A DNA stretch of 64,000 bases from Xaviernesmea oryzae (GTDB lineage Bacteria; Pseudomonadota; Alphaproteobacteria; Rhizobiales; Rhizobiaceae). The notes beneath the pieces are model-generated. The model made no database searches. It saw only the letters and a list, made by a program, of their open reading frames with translations, and was not told the origin of the DNA. This document shows positions 16,897 to 28,410 of the stretch, piece by piece. Within the stretch, counting starts at the first letter, position 1; each line of letters opens with the position of its first letter. The stretch is taken from positions 124,001 through 188,000 of the forward strand of contig NZ_FOAM01000008.1 in assembly GCF_900109605.1 (NCBI RefSeq), given 5' to 3'. The translations under genes and the position numbers were made by a program.

Positions 16897-17772
16897 GTGA
16901 GCGACTACGGTGCCCAGGACATGTCCCTGCCTTTGCGGCGGGTGCTGATGCGCCGGCCAGGCGATGCGCTGCTCAAGGCGGATCCGGCGCGCTGGCATTA
17001 TGGCGCGCGCTTCAATGCGGAGCAGGCAATCGACGAATATGAGAGCCTTGTCCGGCTGCTGCTCGAGAAGGGTGTCGAGATCCTCTGGCTGGCCGAGCGC
17101 GAGGATGGTCTCGCCGATTCGATGTTCACCGCCGACCTCTCGCTGGTCACCGCAAAGGGCGCCGTGATCCTCAGACCTGGCAAGCCGGCGCGGGCAGGCG
17201 AGGCGGCATTGCACGAGGCTGCATGTCGGGCGGCGGGCATCCCGATCCTCGGGCGCCTGAAGAGCCCGGGCACGGTGGAAGGCGGCGATTGCCTCTGGAT
17301 CGATGCCGAAACGCTCGCGGTGGGGCGCGGCCTGCGCACCGATGAGGACGGGATCGCCGCGCTGTCCGAATTGCTGGCGCCTCTCGGTATCGACGTGCTC
17401 GGCTATGATCTGCCGCTCTGGCGCGGCGCCGAAGCCTGCCTGCATCTCGGCTCCATCGCCAGTTTCCTGGCGCGCGATCTGGCGCTGATCTTCCCGCCGA
17501 TCCTGCCGGTCTCCTTCTATCGCCTGCTGGAGGAATGGGGCGTGTCGATGATCGAGGCACCTTCCGACGAATTCCGCGCCAGCGGCGGCATGAGCGTCGG
17601 CATCCTGACCTTGGGCCCACGCGAGGTCGTCATGCTCGACGGCTATCCCAAGACCCGCGCCGCACTGGAGTCGGCGGGCTGTACCGTTCATGCGATCAGA
17701 GCCGATGTGCTGTGTATCGGCTGCGAGGGCGGGCTCGGCGGACTCGTCTGTCCACTTCTGCGCGAGAATTGA
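16897..17772 (+). CDS. Dimethylargininase/amidinotransferase-fold hydrolase
   Basis: A protein of about 291 residues with the guanidino-group-modifying fold. Family marks are LMRRPGDALLKADP at the N-terminus, VEGGDCLWID in the middle, CLHLGSIASFL with the catalytic histidine, and GGLGGLVCPLLRE at the C-terminus with the nucleophilic cysteine. Family members hydrolyse arginine, methylarginines or transfer amidino groups. GTG at 16897 has GGAG six bases upstream and is preferred; ATG at 16885 is possible. It is followed 149 bases later by an aminotransferase gene, so an amino-acid catabolic role is plausible. The substrate is not determined. Confidence 0.75.
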   Translation: MSDYGAQDMSLPLRRVLMRRPGDALLKADPARWHYGARFNAEQAIDEYESLVRLLLEKGVEILWLAEREDGLADSMFTADLSLVTAKGAVILRPGKPARAGEAALHEAACRAAGIPILGRLKSPGTVEGGDCLWIDAETLAVGRGLRTDEDGIAALSELLAPLGIDVLGYDLPLWRGAEACLHLGSIASFLARDLALIFPPILPVSFYRLLEEWGVSMIEAPSDEFRASGGMSVGILTLGPREVVMLDGYPKTRAALESAGCTVHAIRADVLCIGCEGGLGGLVCPLLREN

Positions 17773-17921
17773 CTCTCTGAACGGCCTTGCGCGCTTTCCG
17801 GGCTTGTTTGCGGAAACGAGCGCGTCTATTGCCGCCCTGTGCCGTGGCGTGATCTGCCGGGCATTCGTGCCGCTGCAAGGTCGCCGGCCGCCTTTTTCCG
17901 TTTGAAGCAGGAGTGTCCTTC

Positions 17922-19115
17922 ATGCGCTATGCGTCGATCACCGATCGTCTGGCCGATCTCGGCTCCGGCAAATGGGTGCTGCACCATGAAGCGCGGCGCA
18001 TGAAGGCGGCTGGTGTCGACGTGATCGAGCTGACCATCGGCGAGCCGGACGTTGCGCCGGACCCGGCGCTGCTGGCCGAATGCCAGCGCTCGATGAATGC
18101 CGGCCGTACGCGCTATTCCAGCGGGCGGGGCGAGCCATCGGTGCTGGCGGCGCTGGCAGCGCGCTATGCCAAGCGCCGGCCGGATATCACGGCCGAGAAC
18201 ATCCTCTGCTTTCCCGGAACCCAGGCCGCGCTTTATGCGGTGATGACCGGTCTGGTGGAAAGCGGCGACGGGGTTCTCGTCGGCGACCCGCTCTACGCCA
18301 CTTATGACGGCGTGATCCGCGCAACCGGCGCGCATCGGGTGACGGTGACGCTGCGTCCCGAACACGGCTTTCGCATGCAGGCGGCCGATCTCGAAGCGGC
18401 GGTGACGCCCGAATGCCGTGTTCTCCTGCTGAATTCGCCGCATAACCCGACCGGCGCGGTGCTGACCGCGGACGAGATCGATGCCATCGGCGCGCTCTGC
18501 CGGCGTCATGATCTCTGGATCGTCTGCGACGAGGTCTACGAACAGCTAATCTTTTCAGGCCGCTTCGACAGCGCCTTCGACCGCCCGGATCTGGCAGAGC
18601 GGGTGATCGTCGTCTCCTCGATCTCCAAGTCGCATGCCGCGCCGGGCTTTCGCAGCGGCTGGGCCGTGGGCCCGAAAGAATTCTGCGCCCGGCTGCTGCC
18701 TGTATCCGAGACCATGCTTTTCGGCGTGCAACCTTTCATCGCCGACATGACAGCCTACGCGCTGAGCCACGAGATCGGCACCGCCGCCGAGATGCGCGAG
18801 GCCTATCGCAGCCGTGCCGTTGCCTTGGCCGAAGCGCTTTCGGGCATGCCCGGCCTGAAGCCGATGCTGCCGGATGCGGGCATGTTTCTGTTGATCGACG
18901 TATCCCAGACCGGCCTTTCCGGCGAGGACTTCGCCTGGGCGCTCTTGAAAGAGGAGCATGTGGCCGTCATGCCCGGCGGCTCCTTCGGGGAGAATGCCCG
19001 CGGCTTCGTGCGCATCAGCCTCACCATGCCGATGCAGGATCTGATCGAGGCCGGCCGGCGGATCGGCCGGTTGGCGGCGCGCCGGATGGAAGGGCCGCAT
19101 GTGGCGACGGCCTGA
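17922..19115 (+). CDS. Class I/II pyridoxal-phosphate aminotransferase
   Basis: A 397-residue aspartate-aminotransferase-fold enzyme. The PLP lysine is Lys236 in SISKSHAAPGFRSGW. NSPHNPTGAVL and the CDEVYEQL segment supply the other PLP contacts, and the C-terminal arginine region reads GFVRISLTM. The ATG at 17922 has AGCAGGAG nine bases upstream and is preferred over GTG at 17913. Its neighbour is a guanidino-modifying hydrolase, which hints at arginine or ornithine catabolism; this remains an inference because class I substrates cannot be read from motifs. Confidence 0.85.
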   Translation: MRYASITDRLADLGSGKWVLHHEARRMKAAGVDVIELTIGEPDVAPDPALLAECQRSMNAGRTRYSSGRGEPSVLAALAARYAKRRPDITAENILCFPGTQAALYAVMTGLVESGDGVLVGDPLYATYDGVIRATGAHRVTVTLRPEHGFRMQAADLEAAVTPECRVLLLNSPHNPTGAVLTADEIDAIGALCRRHDLWIVCDEVYEQLIFSGRFDSAFDRPDLAERVIVVSSISKSHAAPGFRSGWAVGPKEFCARLLPVSETMLFGVQPFIADMTAYALSHEIGTAAEMREAYRSRAVALAEALSGMPGLKPMLPDAGMFLLIDVSQTGLSGEDFAWALLKEEHVAVMPGGSFGENARGFVRISLTMPMQDLIEAGRRIGRLAARRMEGPHVATA

Positions 19116-19296
19116 CGCCAGGCCTGCATGAGGAAATTCTGGCTCCCAGCCAGCCGGCCCGCTTGCTCCCCGCAATCGGGCGATTTGACTTTGAGGGCGG
19201 CGGATGTTTTCTACCACGCCTTGAGTGGCGGGAGTGGAGGAGCTCCCCTCAGGCTCTTTCTGGACGAAGGCGCGGATTGCGCCTGAAGAGGAGACG

Positions 19297-19722
19297 GTGC
19301 GGTTGCGGCGAAGACTGGCAAGACGGATGACGAGCGAGCCCGGCCGGCTTCTGGCCGCGCTGTGGATGCTGCTTGCCATCCTATCCATGCCCATCGTCGC
19401 CGCTGCGCCCGCGGCCGGGCAGGGTAGCCTGCCACGCAGCGCGGGCGACGCTACGGGCTCTGCCGGCCGAGCGGGTGAGCCCGCCGCGCTGACCCGCCAG
19501 GCGCTACGCGCCGCGCCGCCGGCCGATCTCAAATTCTCCGCCGAGCGAGGCGACCCGAAGGCCGTGCCGGGCGGTCCAGACCCTGCCATCCTGTCCTGTC
19601 CGCTCGGTCTTGCCCAAGCCAGCGTCGTTGCCTGCCGGCTTGCGGTCGCGGAAATCCCGGTGCGGCCCTTGCGCCTTAGCCAGGCGCATCGTCCGCGTGC
19701 GCCGCCGACCACCCTGGACTGA
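19297..19722 (+). CDS. Small putative membrane-anchored or secreted protein, function unknown
   Basis: A protein of about 141 residues starting at GTG with GAAGAGGAG immediately upstream (short spacing); ATG at 19327 is an alternative. An arginine-rich N-terminus is followed by a hydrophobic stretch LLAALWMLLAILSMPIVAAAPAA, which looks like a signal peptide or anchor. The rest is rich in alanine, proline and arginine. I recognise no family. It precedes secDF by 116 bases in the same direction. It may be real but codon-level evidence is limited. Confidence 0.45.
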   Translation: MRLRRRLARRMTSEPGRLLAALWMLLAILSMPIVAAAPAAGQGSLPRSAGDATGSAGRAGEPAALTRQALRAAPPADLKFSAERGDPKAVPGGPDPAILSCPLGLAQASVVACRLAVAEIPVRPLRLSQAHRPRAPPTTLD

Positions 19723-19838
19723 GCGCCGGAACCGGCAATCCCAACCTTCGTCGCGGCGGCATCTGCCATCGCTTTTCGCCTGACCGTCGAACCGTGGCCT
19801 CTGGCCCCAGCGGCGGCATGGATCATTTGGAACACACC

Positions 19839-22373
<2,535 letters not shown>

Positions 22374-22488
22374 CCACGGCTTCTGGTTGGACGGATTCAC
22401 GCCGCATGGCAAATGCGGCGTTAAACGCCTGACGCAAGCGGGCCTCGCGATAACGGCGCGGCTCAAGATGCTGTCATGAAAATTTCAC

Positions 22489-22515
22489 GGGCGATCCACT
22501 GGGTCGCCCTTTTTT
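22489..22515 (+). terminator. Rho-independent terminator of secDF
   Basis: GGGCGA pairs with TCGCCC, the stem extends inward by CC/GG, and TTTTTT follows directly. It lies 115 bases after the secDF stop. Confidence 0.85.
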
Positions 22516-22650
22516 GTCCCAAAGCGTCGCTTATATCTGGGTGCGTCGGCAGGGAATGAAGTTTCGGGCCACCGATGGAATGGTTTTGTCCTAAGGCTCG
22601 TTCGATCTGTCGATTGTGAGAAAAAAAATTCGAAGAATGCGGTCCGGTAA

Positions 22651-22679
22651 TTGACATGATTGGTCGATTATTCTAAGGT
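22651..22679 (+). promoter_or_regulatory. Sigma-70-type promoter
   Basis: TTGACA at 22651-22656 is a perfect -35 box; 17 bases later TAAGGT can serve as -10. It points towards the small ORF at 22758 and the small gene at 22944. Confidence 0.55.
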
Positions 22680-22757
22680 CCGAGTCATCGACAAGACCAA
22701 CTCATGCAACAGGCCCCGTCACACAGACGAGGCCGCGCTAAGCCAAAGGAGAGCGCA

Positions 22758-22856
22758 ATGACTGCTTCGTACAGCCTCGCCGCCCTCGGCGGTTGCACAT
22801 CCTACTGTCGCAAAATGGCAATGGATATCGCGTATCTCGCCTGTCGGCGAATGTAA
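22758..22856 (+). CDS. Possible 32-residue small protein or leader peptide
   Basis: A short frame beginning MTASYSLAALGGC with AAAGGAG six bases before the ATG, an excellent ribosome site, and ending in TAA. It lies 79 bases downstream of a good promoter and 87 bases before the gene at 22944. The peptide has three cysteines and no clear membrane helix. It could be a real small protein, a translated leader, or chance; I know no family for it. Confidence 0.4.
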   Translation: MTASYSLAALGGCTSYCRKMAMDIAYLACRRM

Positions 22857-22943
22857 CGCGCATCGCCTGCTCCTTGCAGGCTCCTCGATGAAATTGCCTG
22901 ACAGAAATTCCGGCCCTCTCATGGGTGCGGAGGGAGTGTTGCC

Positions 22944-23189
22944 ATGAGCAAGCAAGTGATCGAATACAATGGAGAGGCTGTCGGCGTTGTCGTTCCCGAT
23001 GCGGATCTTCTGCGCTTCGTTGCCGTTAAGTTTCACGTCTGGGATCTGGACGCTCGTCATTTCGCTAGTGCAGAGGATGCGCGCGAGGCGGTGCGGCAGT
23101 TGGTTGCCGGCAAGGCCAATCGTGCCGCGGCAAATCTGCCGAGCGCCGGCCGCGGCAAGATCGCGCGCCTGGATGAACTTGCCGCCTGA
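22944..23189 (+). CDS. Small hypothetical protein, 81 residues
   Basis: An 81-residue soluble protein with GGAGGGAG before its ATG. The sequence IEYNGEAVGVVVPDADLLRFVAVKFHVWDLDARHF followed by an alanine/arginine-rich tail looks like a compact alpha/beta protein. I recognise no named domain. It is separated from a probable promoter by the small ORF at 22758, so the two may share a transcript. Function unknown. Confidence 0.65.
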   Translation: MSKQVIEYNGEAVGVVVPDADLLRFVAVKFHVWDLDARHFASAEDAREAVRQLVAGKANRAAANLPSAGRGKIARLDELAA

Positions 23190-23318
23190 TCGATGGACGA
23201 GCGGCAGCAGCGCCGCTCTTCAAATGAGTTCGGCCTGATGCTTAGGTCGTGATCTCTGAAAAGCGTCTATCGCTTCAGCGCACGTGAACGATAAATCCAA
23301 CCGCCCTCCCAAGGCGAG

Positions 23319-23350
23319 AACGCCGGTCAGCAATCCTGCTGGCCGGCGTT
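23319..23350. terminator. Strong 14-bp hairpin downstream of the 81-residue gene
   Basis: AACGCCGG-T-CAGCA and TGCTG-G-CCGGCGTT pair with one T.G wobble around the loop ATCC. No T-run follows on either strand, so it is terminator-like but not canonical. Confidence 0.5.
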
Positions 23351-23434
23351 TGGCGTTGCGCGCGATTTTTTGCGCTCTGTTGCAATCTTTGCGGCAACGA
23401 CCGGGTAAAAGCTGCGACTTGGTCACAATTTTCT

Positions 23435-23442
23435 GCTATAAG
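23435..23442 (+). promoter_or_regulatory. Possible extended -10 promoter upstream of the Rrf2 gene
   Basis: TGCTATAAG forms an extended -10 element (TG-N-TATAAG) about 155 bases before the Rrf2 start. I see no good -35 box at the correct distance. Confidence 0.35.
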
Positions 23443-23596
23443 GCCTGCAAAAGCGCAGGTGACGCACCAATTTCGACATAGAATTTCGGTGTGATCATCT
23501 TGGATGCGCAGATAACAGCGGTGAAAGCTCGTTTTCACCGTGAATTGAGGGTCCTGGCTGTCGAGGGACAGGCCCGCTTTTTGTGAAGAGCAGACC

Positions 23597-24067
23597 ATGT
23601 TGACGAAAAAGGGCAAGTACGGTTTGAAGGCGCTGGTCGATCTGGCGCGGCTCGATCCGGGTGAGACCGCATTCATCACCGAGATTGCGGCACGCAACAA
23701 CATTCCCAAGAAATTCCTCGACACCATCCTTCTCGAATTGCGCAATGTCGGCATTCTCAAGTCGAAGAAGGGCCCCGGTGGCGGCTATGCGCTGGCCCGT
23801 CCGGCTGCACAGATCCGCATCGGCCATGTCATCCGCACGCTGGATGGCCCTTTGGCGCCTATCCGCTGTGCGAGCCGCACGGCTTACGAGGTCTGCGATG
23901 ATTGCGCCGATCCCGAGACCTGCGAAGTCCGCCGCTCGATGACGGTGGTGCGCGATGCCGTCGCCGAGATCCTAGACTCCATGTCGCTGGATGACTTCGT
24001 CAACAATCCCGACATGGCCGGGCGCACCGAAGAGGCAGAGCCCGTCGTGGTTCAACGCGCCGGCTGA
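23597..24067 (+). CDS. Rrf2-family transcriptional regulator with four cysteines
   Basis: A 156-residue DNA-binding protein. The winged helix is residues 1-70, with KGKYGLKALVDLA, the recognition part IPKKFLDTILLELRNVGILKSKKGPGGGYALA, and the dimer helix towards the C-terminus. Cys91, Cys100, Cys103 and Cys109 give C-x8-C-x2-C-x5-C, suggesting an iron-sulphur cluster or redox switch as in IscR/NsrR/RirA. The sequence differs from RirA. It stands alone between a small gene and kpsF, so its targets are not shown by context. Confidence 0.85.
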   Translation: MLTKKGKYGLKALVDLARLDPGETAFITEIAARNNIPKKFLDTILLELRNVGILKSKKGPGGGYALARPAAQIRIGHVIRTLDGPLAPIRCASRTAYEVCDDCADPETCEVRRSMTVVRDAVAEILDSMSLDDFVNNPDMAGRTEEAEPVVVQRAG

Positions 24068-24420
24068 AGATCGCCTGACGATCATGGAAGCGGCTCGCAA
24101 AGAGCGATGCCGTAGCCAAGCACAAAACCAGGTTCGATGAGGTCCCTCTCCCCTCTGGACCTTTTCCCATGCAAAAACGTAGAGCACGCTCGCCATAGCA
24201 AGTCGCGATTTCAGGTCGCGGCGCGCAGCTTGTCCTTGCTTGCGGCCGGTCAAGCCGGCCACTGTCATCCGCATGTCAAAATCCGTTCCGATTTCCCGCC
24301 CGATAGGTTAGAGCATGCCCGCAGAACTGCGGTGTGCCGAGATGTCTTCGGGACAAGGACGTGCAGCCGCAACGTTGAATGGTGGTTTCGCCGCCGATCA
24401 AGGCCGGGAGGGCGAGGAAC
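24068..24420. other. Intergenic stretch before kpsF, no gene seen
   Basis: I see no coding frame with family resemblance here. The kpsF ribosome site GAGG lies at its right end; no promoter is clear. Confidence 0.45.
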
Positions 24421-25434
24421 ATGACTAAGGTGCATATCGAGAGCGAAGGAAGCGGGCGTGACGCGCTGCAGGGCTCGATAGGCCGGACGATCGCGACTAT
24501 CGTCAGCGCCATTGCCACCTTCTCGGCCAGCTTCGCCACGGATCCCGTCTTCGCCGCCAGCCTGGTCGATGCCGTCGAACTGATCGGCGAGCGGCGCGGC
24601 CGCACCGTCGTCGCCGGCATCGGCAAGAGTGGCCATATCGGCCGCAAGGTTGCGGCCACCCTCGCTTCGACCGGAACATCGGCCTATTTCGTGCATCCCG
24701 CCGAAGCCAGCCATGGCGATCTCGGCATGATCACGGAGGATGATACGCTGATCCTCCTGTCCTGGTCGGGCGAGACGGTCGAACTGGCGTCGATGATTAC
24801 CTATGCCCGTCGCTTTCAGGTGCCGATCGTTTCGATCACATCGAATGCCGACAGCAATCTTGCCCGCAATTCGGCCGTTGCCATCGTCCTGCCCAAGGTT
24901 CAGGAAGCCTGCCCACATGGTCTGGCGCCCACCACGTCCACGCTGCTTCAGCTGGCCGTGGGCGATGCCCTGGCCATTGCGCTTCTGGAGCGGCGGGGCT
25001 TTTCACCGGAGGATTTCCGCACCTTCCATCCCGGCGGCAAGCTGGGCGCCCAATTGCAGCGCGCCATCGAGCTTGCCCATGTCGGCGCAGCAGTTCCGCT
25101 TCTGCCTGTCGGCAGTCCGATGAGCATGGCGGTGATCGAAATGTCGTCCAAGGGCTTTGGCGTGGTCGGCATCATCGATAGCGCGCGCCGCCTGATCGGC
25201 GTGATCACCGATGGCGACTTGCGCCGCCATATGTCGGATGGCCTGCTGGTCGAGCCGGTTGAAGCGGTGATGTCCCATAGCCCCCGCGTGGTGCGGGGGG
25301 ATATTCTCGCCAGTGCGGCGCTCAAGGCCATGCAATCGGCCAAGCGGGTCACCGTACTGTTCGTCGTCAATGAGCAGGGCGTGCCGGAGGGCATCCTGCA
25401 TATTCATGACCTCTTGCGCGCTGGCGTTGCCTGA
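24421..25434 (+). CDS. kpsF: KpsF/GutQ-type arabinose-5-phosphate isomerase
   Basis: A 337-residue isomerase converting ribulose 5-phosphate to arabinose 5-phosphate, the precursor of Kdo and Kdo-like acids. The SIS domain covers residues 30-175, with VVAGIGKSGHIGRK, the STGTSAYFVHPAEASHGDLG segment and LLSWSGET. Two CBS repeats follow, starting near residues 220 and 280. I prefer ATG at 24421, preceded by GAGG, over the earlier in-frame start at 24379. It converges on rkpJ with a 20-base gap, as kpsF3 lies beside rkpAGHIJ in Sinorhizobium meliloti, which supports a role in capsule Kdo supply. Confidence 0.9.
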   Translation: MTKVHIESEGSGRDALQGSIGRTIATIVSAIATFSASFATDPVFAASLVDAVELIGERRGRTVVAGIGKSGHIGRKVAATLASTGTSAYFVHPAEASHGDLGMITEDDTLILLSWSGETVELASMITYARRFQVPIVSITSNADSNLARNSAVAIVLPKVQEACPHGLAPTTSTLLQLAVGDALAIALLERRGFSPEDFRTFHPGGKLGAQLQRAIELAHVGAAVPLLPVGSPMSMAVIEMSSKGFGVVGIIDSARRLIGVITDGDLRRHMSDGLLVEPVEAVMSHSPRVVRGDILASAALKAMQSAKRVTVLFVVNEQGVPEGILHIHDLLRAGVA

Positions 25435-25454
25435 GGCTCTGCCAATGCGCCTGG

Positions 25455-26729
25455 TCAGGCAGAGCGTCCGGTTTTTGCAGGCCGGAGGCGCGGCGGCGGG
25501 TCGATGAAGGCGCCGGGCTCGTTGACGTCGCGCCGGTGGAGGCGTTCCGCAATCGCTTCCGCCCCGGCATCCGTCCCCGCCTTCGAATAGAAATTGCCGC
25601 GCACCTGCACGCTGACCGCCAAAAGCCGGAGGAAGGCGCGGCAGAGTGCGGGATCGGGCCTGCGCGGCGCGGTCCAGAACCGGTCGAGAGGCTGACTGTC
25701 CGTCAGCCCCTCCATGCGAAAGATCGCCGCGCCGAGAACTTTCACCGGCAGATCGCGCTGAAGCGCATGTAGGCCCACAGTAGAATTGACGGTGACCACG
25801 CCTGCGCAGAGATCGAGAAGCGGCTCGAGCACGCCGCCGTCGAGATAGGTCACACGCGCACCGATCCCCAGCGCCTGCGCCTGTCGCGTGATGAGCGCCT
25901 TCCAGCCGATCAGACCATTGTCCAGCGGATGGACCTTGATCGCAAGCCGCGCATCGCTGCCCGCGTGACGTGCGAAGGAGGACAGCACCTCGCTGATCGC
26001 CTCGCGCTGGTCGTTATAGGGAGAATGCGCCCTGAGCTGAAAATCCGTCTGAAGCTGCAGCGGGTAGACAAAAATCGGTCCATGACCCTGGTTCAACCTA
26101 TCCAGAGCCTCGGCAGCCTGGCGGGTGCGCCTCTTCTCGCTCGCCAACCGCAGGATCCAGCCCGCATATTCGGCCAGAGGATGATAGAGGGCGTGGCGGC
26201 GGTAGAAGGGATAGCCGAAATTGAGAAAGACATTCGGCAAATTGTACGCCAGGTCGTAGGCCGCCTCCATGAAGAAGCTCTGGCGATAGCGTCTGGTCCA
26301 ATCGGGCTCAGGTAAGTCCGCGGCAGCCGCAAGCACCTGGGCGGCCTGCGTGGGAAAATGCGAATTGGATGACATGCCGCCGCGCTCGATCGTCAGCCAG
26401 TCCGGCCGCAAATAGCCCATCTCCACGACGTAGACGTCGATGCCCAGCCTGCGGGCTGCCACTGTGGCGACACGATGATAGTCCCGCTCCTCGCCCAAGA
26501 GGACAAGGTCGGTGACGTGATGGCGCGTGAGAAAGCCATCGAGGAAGGCCGGCCAGTCTCTTGGCCGGCCGCGATAGGCATGCCCGCCGCGCCGACGCCA
26601 GAACAGGCTGTCGCCCATGGTGAGGTTGATGCGCTGGCAGAGATGGCCCCGTTCCTCCAGCCGGTCGGCGATCTTGGAGAAGATCGGCGAGGAGGGGCCT
26701 TGCAGGAACAGAAAGACGCGCCGCGTCAT
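25455..26729 (-). CDS. rkpJ: Capsular polysaccharide export / Kdo-transferase protein KpsS (RkpJ)
   Basis: A 424-residue KpsS-family protein. KpsS homologues add the first beta-Kdo residue to the lipid anchor of group 2 capsules. Diagnostic parts are FLFLQGPSSPIFSKIADRLEERGH at the N-terminus, FVYPLQLQTDFQLRAHSPY in the middle, IKVHPLDNG, and VTVNSTVGLHAL near residue 310, which is the classic family signature. It starts one base after the rkpI stop, so it is co-transcribed and coupled with rkpI. The enzyme acts at the cytoplasmic face in capsule assembly. Confidence 0.9.
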   Translation of the reverse strand: MTRRVFLFLQGPSSPIFSKIADRLEERGHLCQRINLTMGDSLFWRRRGGHAYRGRPRDWPAFLDGFLTRHHVTDLVLLGEERDYHRVATVAARRLGIDVYVVEMGYLRPDWLTIERGGMSSNSHFPTQAAQVLAAAADLPEPDWTRRYRQSFFMEAAYDLAYNLPNVFLNFGYPFYRRHALYHPLAEYAGWILRLASEKRRTRQAAEALDRLNQGHGPIFVYPLQLQTDFQLRAHSPYNDQREAISEVLSSFARHAGSDARLAIKVHPLDNGLIGWKALITRQAQALGIGARVTYLDGGVLEPLLDLCAGVVTVNSTVGLHALQRDLPVKVLGAAIFRMEGLTDSQPLDRFWTAPRRPDPALCRAFLRLLAVSVQVRGNFYSKAGTDAGAEAIAERLHRRDVNEPGAFIDPPPRLRPAKTGRSA

Positions 26730-26730
26730 A

Positions 26731-28410
26731 TCACGCCGTGCCGGAAGACTTGGGCGCGCCCGTGCGCGGCGGGGCAGGCGCCTGCGTCTTGGCCAGACGT
26801 TCCTTTTCCAATCCTGCCAGCTTCAACAGCGTGCCCATCAGGTTCCAGGGCTCCTCGTTGCGCGGGAAGACCGGACCGTGCTGGGCCGTGCGTGCCTTGG
26901 CGAGCGGCACGATGAAGTAATCGGTGCGCGGATCGGGAAAGGGATCGGCGAAGGATTTGAGCAGCGGCGCGTGGTCGCCGTAAAACAAGAGCCAGACGGG
27001 CCGGTCTAGCTTGCTCAATTGATCGACCAGCTGGCCGAGCGCCTTGTCCGACTGCTGGAGGATCTCGAGATAGATGCTGACCGGATCGGTCAGGCCCTGG
27101 ACACGCCCAGGCTCCCAGGGTCCGTGATTGGCCATGGAGGCGACGAAGAGATAGTCGCCGTGTTCCCCGGTCTGCGCCTGGGCCTCCTCGATCACCTTGT
27201 CCGTCAGCGCCGCATCGGAAACATAGGGGCCATCGCGCTCGGGCACATGGTCGAACGCGTCGAGCATGCTCATCTTCTCAAAGCCGAGCAGTGGCATGGC
27301 CTTGTGGCGCAGGAAGAAGGTGCGGGCATAGGGGTGGATGAAATGCGTCTCCCAGCCGGCCTTCTTCAGCTTGGTCGGCCAGACGACGTCGGAATAATTG
27401 CGCGCGCGCAGATAGGGATAGCTCGCATCGACATGCAAATGGTCGGGCTCCAGGCCGCTGAGCACCGCGAACTCCGTGCGCAGCGTGTAGCCGCCTTCGA
27501 ACACAGTGGAGAGCCGGCCCCATTGCGCGGCAAGCTTCTGCAGCCGGTCGATATTCGGCAGCTTGATCGTGTCGACGCCGAAATGGCGCATGTCGATAAA
27601 GGATTCCGACTGCCAGACGACGATCAGCGGCGCCTTTTCATCCTCGCCGCCGATAATGGTCTGGACGGCGGCGAAGAAGGCCTCGGAAATTTCCGCGACC
27701 ACCTTTTCGCGTCGCCGGGCGAGCCAGAGGATGAAGTGGAAGATCACCGAGCAGAAGGTGCCGAAGCGAAGCGTGCTGATCTTGACGTTCGGCTGCCCGA
27801 CGAGCCGCTGCACGAGCGCAGCCACCGGCCGGTTCACCGGCCCGTAAAACAGAAGGATCCAAGGCACGTCCGCCAGCGCGATCGCCAGGAGAATATAGAA
27901 CAGATGTGCATGATCAGGCAAAACGCTCGGCTCAAAATACATATAGAGCCCGGACACGCCGAAAACGTAGGAGAAGGCGACCAGCCAGAAGACGATATTT
28001 AGCGAATTGGCGTAGAAGATCGACTTGTATTTGAAGACATCGGCGACCATGGCGATGTCGGAAAACACCAGCGGCTCGCGGATGAACTTGTACTTGGCGC
28101 GGGAAATGCCGGTAAAAATGATGAAGAAGCTCATCGCGCCGGCTGCGGCATAGAGCGGGCGCCAGGAGATGGCGAAAAACCCGGTGAAGACCAGGGCGAT
28201 AATCGGCAGGCGCGCCGCCATATCGCGCCAGATCCTGTCTGCCTGGCCGCTGTTCTCGATGATCCGCCGCTCGCGCGTCGGCATGGCGAACTTGTCCGTC
28301 ATCAAGATGACGACACAGGCCAGTCCGTAGCAAAAAAGAGTGAGCATGACGGGATGGGCATGCAACTGAAACGACATCGGCGCCACGCCTATTTCTTCTT
28401 CACGCATCAT
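26731..28410 (-). CDS. rkpI: LtaS/sulfatase-like membrane protein of the capsule region (RkpI)
   Basis: A 559-residue protein with about five N-terminal membrane helices (for example MLTLFCYGLACVVILM and LNIVFWLVAFSYVFGVSG) followed by a periplasmic alkaline-phosphatase-fold domain. That domain shows VVWQSESFID, TEFAVLSGL with a candidate threonine nucleophile, FVASMANHGPW and FYGDHAPLL with metal ligands. Relatives transfer phosphoglycerol or phosphoethanolamine groups. It sits 302 bases after rkpH, directly before rkpJ, as in the S. meliloti rkp-1 region. The start may be either of two adjacent ATGs (28410 or 28407), and the ribosome site is weak. Confidence 0.87.
   Translation of the reverse strand: MMREEEIGVAPMSFQLHAHPVMLTLFCYGLACVVILMTDKFAMPTRERRIIENSGQADRIWRDMAARLPIIALVFTGFFAISWRPLYAAAGAMSFFIIFTGISRAKYKFIREPLVFSDIAMVADVFKYKSIFYANSLNIVFWLVAFSYVFGVSGLYMYFEPSVLPDHAHLFYILLAIALADVPWILLFYGPVNRPVAALVQRLVGQPNVKISTLRFGTFCSVIFHFILWLARRREKVVAEISEAFFAAVQTIIGGEDEKAPLIVVWQSESFIDMRHFGVDTIKLPNIDRLQKLAAQWGRLSTVFEGGYTLRTEFAVLSGLEPDHLHVDASYPYLRARNYSDVVWPTKLKKAGWETHFIHPYARTFFLRHKAMPLLGFEKMSMLDAFDHVPERDGPYVSDAALTDKVIEEAQAQTGEHGDYLFVASMANHGPWEPGRVQGLTDPVSIYLEILQQSDKALGQLVDQLSKLDRPVWLLFYGDHAPLLKSFADPFPDPRTDYFIVPLAKARTAQHGPVFPRNEEPWNLMGTLLKLAGLEKERLAKTQAPAPPRTGAPKSSGTA

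Noticed and set aside
24379-24420. Earlier start for kpsF at 24379
   Set aside because: The extra 14 residues lack family resemblance, and the GAGG ribosome site fits the ATG at 24421 better.
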